Positions 5,229 through 9,747 of a stretch of DNA of 9,747 nucleotides are shown piece by piece. Within the stretch, counting starts at the first letter, position 1; each line of letters opens with the position of its first letter. The DNA lies in the NCBI GenBank assembly GCA_002298075.1, contig DBLW01000118.1, positions 1 through 9,747 on the forward strand. The letters run 5' to 3'. The stretch is from Bacteroidales bacterium UBA714 (GTDB lineage: Bacteria > Bacteroidota > Bacteroidia > Bacteroidales > UBA932). The position numbers and the translations under genes are program-made. The notes under the pieces were generated by a model. That model worked only from the letters and a program-made list of their open reading frames with translations, did no database searches and was not told the origin of the DNA.

Positions 5229-8210
5229 TCAATACCCGACTATAGCCTCGCCCTTATTGCGGTCGATATACCCCGTTACACATTCCGGAGCCTTGCAGAG
5301 CCTCACAAAACTGCCCTGATGGACACACTCCATGGCATCAAGAGCAGCCTCGTCAATCACCCCGTCACCTGTCACAGTGTCAACTGTCAGGTAGCCGACT
5401 CCGAGAGAGGTTATGTTCTGAAAGAAATGCGTGCCCTGGCTCGGCTCGATACGATAGCCGGGAATTGCACTCTCGACAATCATTCTCGCCTCAGAGATGT
5501 CAGTCCATGCGACAGGAATGCCAAGCCACGGGTCAGACGAGCCCCATCTGCCCGGACCTATCAGCAGGTAAGAAGCACCTTCCGCCTTTGCCAGGGCATT
5601 GGCACGCGCGATTTCCGCAGCCATCTCCTTTGTCGCCGCACTGTCAAAAGTAGCAGACGGGACATACATGACATATTTCATTCCCTCAGTATATCCCGCG
5701 CCAAGAGCCTTCGACGAACGGACCAGGACATGCTCCATCTCATCACCGACCTTTTCTATGCTCACATTGCGGTCATCAGAAAATTCACCTGCCGGACGCA
5801 CCTGAAGAAGCTTCATGACAATCTCCTGAGCATCCGCACCCGGAATCACATCAGCGGCAAACTCCATCTCAACGTCACACATCAGCTCTCTCTTGCATAT
5901 GTCAAGGACATCCCTTATGATTTGCGCTATGGGGAAACGCCCGTATTTGAGTATCGCATCGAACGAAATTATACGCGGCCCGCATGCTGTGACACCTGGA
6001 AGCATGCGGTTGTTCTCCATGCTGAATGTAGATGCGACAAGCTCCGGATGAGAAAAAGAAGAGAGAGTCTCGGCAACCTGCACATGAGCGAGGTTCACGC
6101 CCTCATTGCGCGAAATCTTGAACGCCCCGGGACGCAAATCAAGCGCATACATCATTTTCTGTGTATCCCTCAGGGCCAGCTTAGGCTCGGAAAGCTGGAG
6201 AATCTTTTTAGGAAACCTCGGACTGAACCTTAGAGAACTTCCTCCGTCCACGACTGTCTTTCCCAGTCCGAAAGCCATGTTCACGATTCCGTCCTCAGGC
6301 TTCTCGCTTCCGATAGGGTAGAAATTGACCGAACGGGCGACTCCGGATAGCATAGGATAATACAGGCCGTCATACTCCGTCCCGCAGATGCTCTGAACCA
6401 CGACCGCCATCTTTTCCTCACTCAGAAGATTCGCGGTCGCCTGTATGTAAGCCCTGCTTCCGCTATAGAAAACCGATGCATAGACACTCTTGATTGCTTT
6501 CCCAAGCATTCGGAGCATCTGGTCCCGATTCTCCGTGAACGGAATCATATAAGTAGAATACACTCCGGCAAAAGGCTGCCAGCTGCTGTCCTCCAATTTC
6601 GAACTTGACCTGACGGCGAGAGGGGAGCGCACCGTACTTATGAAAGAACGCAACTGCTCCACAAGCTCCTCAGGAAGACGCGAGGATACAAATTCTGACA
6701 GCACTTCCTCGTCAGAGATATCAGAATCAATCACATACTGAAGCCCGTTCTCTATTATGAAACGGTCAAAACAATCTGTGGATATGACAACGGTCCGCGG
6801 AATCGAGATTTTCACATTCTCATATTTGTCCGCAAGATTGTACTTGTATACCAGGCTGTTAAGAAACGCCAGTCCGCGGGCCTTACCGCCGATCGAGCCT
6901 TCACCCATGCGGGAGAACCATATATAAGGCTCATAGCTGTCCTTGTCAAAATGGGCTATTACCCCGCGTCCGGTGAGGGCATGGTAATCGCGTATCTGCT
7001 GCGATACATATTCACGGAGAGCCGCAGTATCCGCGAACTCGCTTTCCTGGACGGTCTTGAACTTTGCACCGAGCGTGAACAGCCCGCGTGCCATCAGCCA
7101 CTTCGAAAGCATGTTCCTTGAAGTGTTGTACAGCAGCACCTCATCAGGAATCTCACGCATCTTCTGCTCCAGTTGCTTCAGATTGGCGGCCCTGCCGTAT
7201 TCAGCCTTTGAAGAGTCACGGAAAACGAAGTCCCCGAAGCCGAACTCCTCCTTGATATAATCGGAAAGCTGAAGCATCAGGGTCTTGGAATATTTCCTAA
7301 TGAAACCTGCGCCAAGCCCTGCAGCCACGGATGCGACGCTCTCCTGAGAGGACTGCAGGAGCACAGGCATCATCGGGTCATCCATGCGTATATGCCTTAC
7401 CAGTTCGATTCCGGCATCAAGCTTCTCCATGTCTGGACTGTCTCCGCGGTGCACTGTGAACCCGACATCAGAAATGACGCCGAGCATATTGGACTTGTAC
7501 TTGGCGTACATCTCCATCGCATCGTCAAGATTCGTGGCAAGAAGAATCTTAGGGCGTGAGCGCTTGCGGAATTTGCGCTGGTGCTCATTCAGGGTTTCTT
7601 TCAGGAATTCCGCGCTCTGCTTGAGTATAAGTTTGTAGAGTTCAGGCAGATAGGTCGAATAGTAGCGCACGGAGTCTTCAACAAGCAGAATGACCTGCAC
7701 ACCGACTCCAAGTATGTCATTCTCGGCGTTGATGCTGTCTTCGAATAATTTGATTATGGCCACTATAAGGTCAGCATTTCCGTACCAGCTGAACATGTAG
7801 TCGATGGCCGAGGTATCCTGCAGGGAGAGCCTCCTGTAAATCTCTTTGGAGAAATGCGTCAGAAGCACAAACGGAGTCCTGTTGCCTTCCGCCTTGAGGT
7901 CAGAAGCCAGGGCGAAAACGTCCTTGTCACCCGTATTGTACATGCAGATAATCATGTCTATGTCATCATGCTTGCTTATCGTGGCACGGGCTTCGGCAGA
8001 TGTCTTCACCCACACGAACTGCGGCGGGCTGCTGAGATTCAGGTCGATATATTCATGATATATCTGGGTCTCAATCTGCCCGTCCTCCTCAAGGATGAAT
8101 GCATCGTAATTGCTGCATATCATCAGGATTTTCCTTACACGGAACTTAATCAGGGAGCCGTAGTCAGTCCCTTTCAGTTCTTTGAGCATCACCGGCTCTA
8201 TAGTGTTCAT
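5229..8210 (-). CDS. receiver-like domains fused to a PPDK/PEP-synthase-type ATP-grasp domain, unknown reaction
   Basis: A 993-residue cytoplasmic protein. Residues 26-160 form a degenerate receiver-like domain without a clear phospho-acceptor Asp. Residues 172-320 form a second receiver with the full expected set: acidic pair Glu178-Asp179, acceptor Asp248 in GVISDVG, Ser287, and Lys306 in FIRKYS, with a helical insertion after the first strand. Residues 437-806 are a PEP/pyruvate-binding ATP-grasp domain of the PPDK_N family: GSIGGKARGLAFL, PRTVVIST, AVRSSSKLEDSSWQPFAG, MAVVVQ, AFGLGKTVVDGG and QVRP. The phosphohistidine swivel domain (T-S-H motif) and the PEP-binding barrel are absent. A different module follows (about 811-993), with GPGRWGSSDPWLG and SQGTHFFQN. 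It is thus not an ordinary PEP synthase, despite frequent annotation as one. The ATG lies 26 nt after the methyltransferase stop. An Asp-phosphorylation-controlled nucleotide-dependent phosphotransfer is an inference; substrate is unknown. Confidence 0.85.
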   Translation of the reverse strand: MNTIEPVMLKELKGTDYGSLIKFRVRKILMICSNYDAFILEEDGQIETQIYHEYIDLNLSSPPQFVWVKTSAEARATISKHDDIDMIICMYNTGDKDVFALASDLKAEGNRTPFVLLTHFSKEIYRRLSLQDTSAIDYMFSWYGNADLIVAIIKLFEDSINAENDILGVGVQVILLVEDSVRYYSTYLPELYKLILKQSAEFLKETLNEHQRKFRKRSRPKILLATNLDDAMEMYAKYKSNMLGVISDVGFTVHRGDSPDMEKLDAGIELVRHIRMDDPMMPVLLQSSQESVASVAAGLGAGFIRKYSKTLMLQLSDYIKEEFGFGDFVFRDSSKAEYGRAANLKQLEQKMREIPDEVLLYNTSRNMLSKWLMARGLFTLGAKFKTVQESEFADTAALREYVSQQIRDYHALTGRGVIAHFDKDSYEPYIWFSRMGEGSIGGKARGLAFLNSLVYKYNLADKYENVKISIPRTVVISTDCFDRFIIENGLQYVIDSDISDEEVLSEFVSSRLPEELVEQLRSFISTVRSPLAVRSSSKLEDSSWQPFAGVYSTYMIPFTENRDQMLRMLGKAIKSVYASVFYSGSRAYIQATANLLSEEKMAVVVQSICGTEYDGLYYPMLSGVARSVNFYPIGSEKPEDGIVNMAFGLGKTVVDGGSSLRFSPRFPKKILQLSEPKLALRDTQKMMYALDLRPGAFKISRNEGVNLAHVQVAETLSSFSHPELVASTFSMENNRMLPGVTACGPRIISFDAILKYGRFPIAQIIRDVLDICKRELMCDVEMEFAADVIPGADAQEIVMKLLQVRPAGEFSDDRNVSIEKVGDEMEHVLVRSSKALGAGYTEGMKYVMYVPSATFDSAATKEMAAEIARANALAKAEGASYLLIGPGRWGSSDPWLGIPVAWTDISEARMIVESAIPGYRIEPSQGTHFFQNITSLGVGYLTVDTVTGDGVIDEAALDAMECVHQGSFVRLCKAPECVTGYIDRNKGEAIVGY

Positions 8211-8236
8211 GTCCTGTGCTTTATAAATGGTTAATA

Positions 8237-8992
8237 TTATCCGAGCCTCCTCCTGAATTCCGCTACGGTCACAGCGGTGGCCACGGCCGCATTGAGAGAC
8301 TCCGAGCCAGGTTCTCCGGCAGGGTAAGGCGGGATGAAAAGCCTGTCAGACACAAGTTCCGCCATGTCCCGGGAAATCCCCTCCGATTCATTTCCGATGA
8401 CTATCATGGATTCACACGCATTCCCCGGCTCCAGGTCGGCTTCCCAGAAATTCCTGCCGTCCAGAAACGTTCCATATACCTTTCCTCCGGAAGAAAGGAT
8501 GTGCCTTGACAGGGCAGGAAGGTCCACATAATGCATCCTTACACGGAAAATCGCCCCCATTGTCGCCTGCACCGTCTTTGGATTGAAAACATCCACAGTA
8601 TCCGGAGCAGCGAAAACGGCATCAATGCCGAACCAGTCCGCAATCCGCAGAATCGTCCCGAGATTGCCCGGGTCACGTATGGTATCAAGACCGAGATACA
8701 GCCCTTTGCCGGAGAGCAGCCCTGGAATGCCGCCTTGACCGTCCACATAAATGTCATCAGGTTTTCTTACCACCGCAAGCACAGGGGAGGGTGTCGCAAG
8801 CGATGATATGCGCTTCATGGCATCCTCGCCGATTTCATCCCTGCGGTATATCGCTTCAACATGAAAAGGTGAGCGGACGGCCTCTTCGACCATCTTCTCA
8901 CCTTCCACGGCAAAGAGACCAAGCTCATCCCGGAACTTCTTGTTCTGTAATGATTTCAGCCTCTTGATATCATTGTTTGATATAGGTTTCAT
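8237..8992 (-). CDS. TrmH/SpoU-family RNA 2'-O-ribose methyltransferase
   Basis: A 251-residue SPOUT-superfamily enzyme that methylates the 2'-hydroxyl of a ribose in rRNA or tRNA using S-adenosylmethionine bound in a deep trefoil knot. The N-terminal ~95 residues form the substrate-binding domain (FAVEGEKMVEEA, residues 27-38). Knot motif 1 is LDTIRDPGNLGTILRIADW (102-120, with Asn110 and Arg116), motif 2 is IVIGNESEGIS (197-207, Asn201 and Glu202), and motif 3 is PGSESLNAAVATAV (228-241, Ser232-Leu233-Asn234). All residues expected for catalysis and dimer knotting are present. Length fits the 23S rRNA methyltransferase branch; which nucleotide is modified cannot be read from the sequence. 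The start ATG is preceded on its strand by AAAGG, unusually close to the start codon. It lies 35 nt behind the arginine decarboxylase and 26 nt ahead of the receiver/ATP-grasp gene. Confidence 0.92.
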   Translation of the reverse strand: MKPISNNDIKRLKSLQNKKFRDELGLFAVEGEKMVEEAVRSPFHVEAIYRRDEIGEDAMKRISSLATPSPVLAVVRKPDDIYVDGQGGIPGLLSGKGLYLGLDTIRDPGNLGTILRIADWFGIDAVFAAPDTVDVFNPKTVQATMGAIFRVRMHYVDLPALSRHILSSGGKVYGTFLDGRNFWEADLEPGNACESMIVIGNESEGISRDMAELVSDRLFIPPYPAGEPGSESLNAAVATAVTVAEFRRRLG

Positions 8993-9027
8993 CCTTTGAT
9001 TTACTGAATGGCAAGAGCCGTATGTGG

Positions 9028-9747
9028 CTAATATCCGAGAATCTTCAGCATGGACTTGTAGGTCTGCTCCTTGCTGAAAAGTTTGGTGCTGTAATCGCCG
9101 TTCTCGTCCTTGTCTATTATGATATGCTTCGGGGCAGGCTGCAGGCAGTGCTGGATTCCGCCGTAGCCGGAAATGGACTCTTGATATGCACCCGTATGAA
9201 AAAAGCCTATGTACAGCGGTTCGTCCTTATCCTCTATCATAGGAAGATAAATGGCGTTGGCATGCGCATCGGCATTGTAATAGTCCTGGCTGTCGCATGT
9301 AAGCCCGCCGAGGAAGACCCTCTGGTATTTGTCATTCCATTTGTTTATCGGAAGCAGGATGAATTTCTGCTTTATGCCCCATGTGTCCGGCAAGGTGACC
9401 ATGAATGAGCTGTCAATCATATACCAGCGCTCACGGTCATTCTGCTGCTTCATGTCAAGTATCTGGAATATCGTCGCTCCGGACTCGCCGACAGTGAAAC
9501 TACCGAACTCAGTGAAGATGTTCGGCTCTGCCACACCGCGGGCGTTGCACATTGACTTGATTTGGGAGATAATCTCCTCGGCCATATATTCATAGTCGAA
9601 ATCGGATGCCAGCGAGTTCTTGATAGGGAAGCCTCCTCCTATGTTGAGTGAATCCAGTTCCGGGCAGATGAGCTTGAGGTCGCAATATACTCCGACGCAC
9701 TTGGCAAGCTCATTCCAGTAATATGCCGTGTCACGCATTCCGGTATT
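9028..9747 (-). CDS. speA: biosynthetic arginine decarboxylase, C-terminal part (N-terminus beyond window)
   Basis: The last 239 residues of a fold-III, PLP-dependent decarboxylase that converts arginine to agmatine and CO2 for polyamine synthesis. The reading frame is open through the right edge (NTG before the first internal Met), so that Met at 9738 is not the start; SpeA proteins are about 630 residues long. Visible landmarks, numbered from the first visible residue: the phosphate-binding glycine loop LNIGGGFP (34-41), FTEFGSFTVGESG (78-90), the inter-subunit catalytic pair Cys151-Asp152 in GLTCDSQD, and the C-terminal cofactor-contacting Tyr188 in HTGAYQ. The end of the barrel and the C-terminal beta domain are therefore intact. 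An ornithine or diaminopimelate decarboxylase is less likely because of the long TLPDTWGIKQKFILLPINKW insertion typical of the biosynthetic arginine type. It would be the first visible gene of a three-gene minus-strand group. Confidence 0.87.
   Translation of the reverse strand, partial: NTGMRDTAYYWNELAKCVGVYCDLKLICPELDSLNIGGGFPIKNSLASDFDYEYMAEEIISQIKSMCNARGVAEPNIFTEFGSFTVGESGATIFQILDMKQQNDRERWYMIDSSFMVTLPDTWGIKQKFILLPINKWNDKYQRVFLGGLTCDSQDYYNADAHANAIYLPMIEDKDEPLYIGFFHTGAYQESISGYGGIQHCLQPAPKHIIIDKDENGDYSTKLFSKEQTYKSMLKILGY

Noticed and set aside
5223..5236. GGGT/ACCC inverted repeat overlapping the stop of the receiver/ATP-grasp gene
   Set aside because: A 4-bp stem with a 7-nt loop and no T-run is too weak to count as a terminator.
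4992..6233. A 413-codon plus-strand open frame from inside the amylase gene into the antisense of the receiver/ATP-grasp gene
   Set aside because: It crosses both terminator hairpins, has an Arg/His/Ser/Cys-rich composition with no recognisable motif, and overlaps two well-supported genes.
5229..8210. Naming the 993-residue protein ppsA or ppdK
   Set aside because: Only the ATP-grasp domain is shared; the catalytic phosphohistidine and PEP-binding domains are absent.

Overview
The window looks like chromosomal DNA from a Bacteroidota bacterium, most likely of the order Bacteroidales. The pointers are gene content (a tyrosine ammonia-lyase-led flexirubin/aryl polyene-type cluster, a long PEP/pyruvate-binding protein with receiver domains, and a biosynthetic-type arginine decarboxylase), A-rich rather than Shine-Dalgarno translation starts, and a promoter-like TAnnTTTG box. 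GC content is moderate, with frequent ATA and AGG codons. I cannot name a genus.

Left part (1-3328, all minus strand): a tightly packed operon reading right to left. It runs tyrosine ammonia-lyase, acyl carrier protein, HtrB/LpxL-like acyltransferase, FabZ-like hotdog dehydratase, then the N-terminus of a beta-ketoacyl synthase that leaves the window at position 1. Gaps are 42, 2, -1 and 4 nt. This is the expected start of a flexirubin-type/aryl polyene cluster: the lyase would make 4-coumarate from tyrosine as starter, the ACP carries it, the synthase extends it, the dehydratase forms the conjugated double bonds, and the acyltransferase probably moves the product to a lipid or other acceptor. 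The activating ligase, further ketosynthases, ketoreductase and any dialkylresorcinol genes would lie to the left.

Middle (3329-5228): a 131-bp divergent intergenic region with candidate promoters in both directions, an intracellular GH13 alpha-amylase-family enzyme on the plus strand with all catalytic residues, and a 104-bp convergent intergenic region. The latter holds a short hairpin directly on the amylase stop codon and a long, nearly symmetric, probably bidirectional terminator.

Right part (5229-9747, all minus strand): three genes in likely operon order: the C-terminal part of biosynthetic arginine decarboxylase (entering from the right edge), a TrmH/SpoU-family rRNA 2'-O-methyltransferase, and a 993-residue protein in which two receiver-like domains precede a PPDK/PEP-synthase-type ATP-grasp domain. 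The last protein lacks the phosphohistidine and PEP-binding domains and ends in a different C-terminal module, so its reaction is unknown. No tRNA, rRNA, mobile element, CRISPR array or gene-free stretch over 300 bases was seen.
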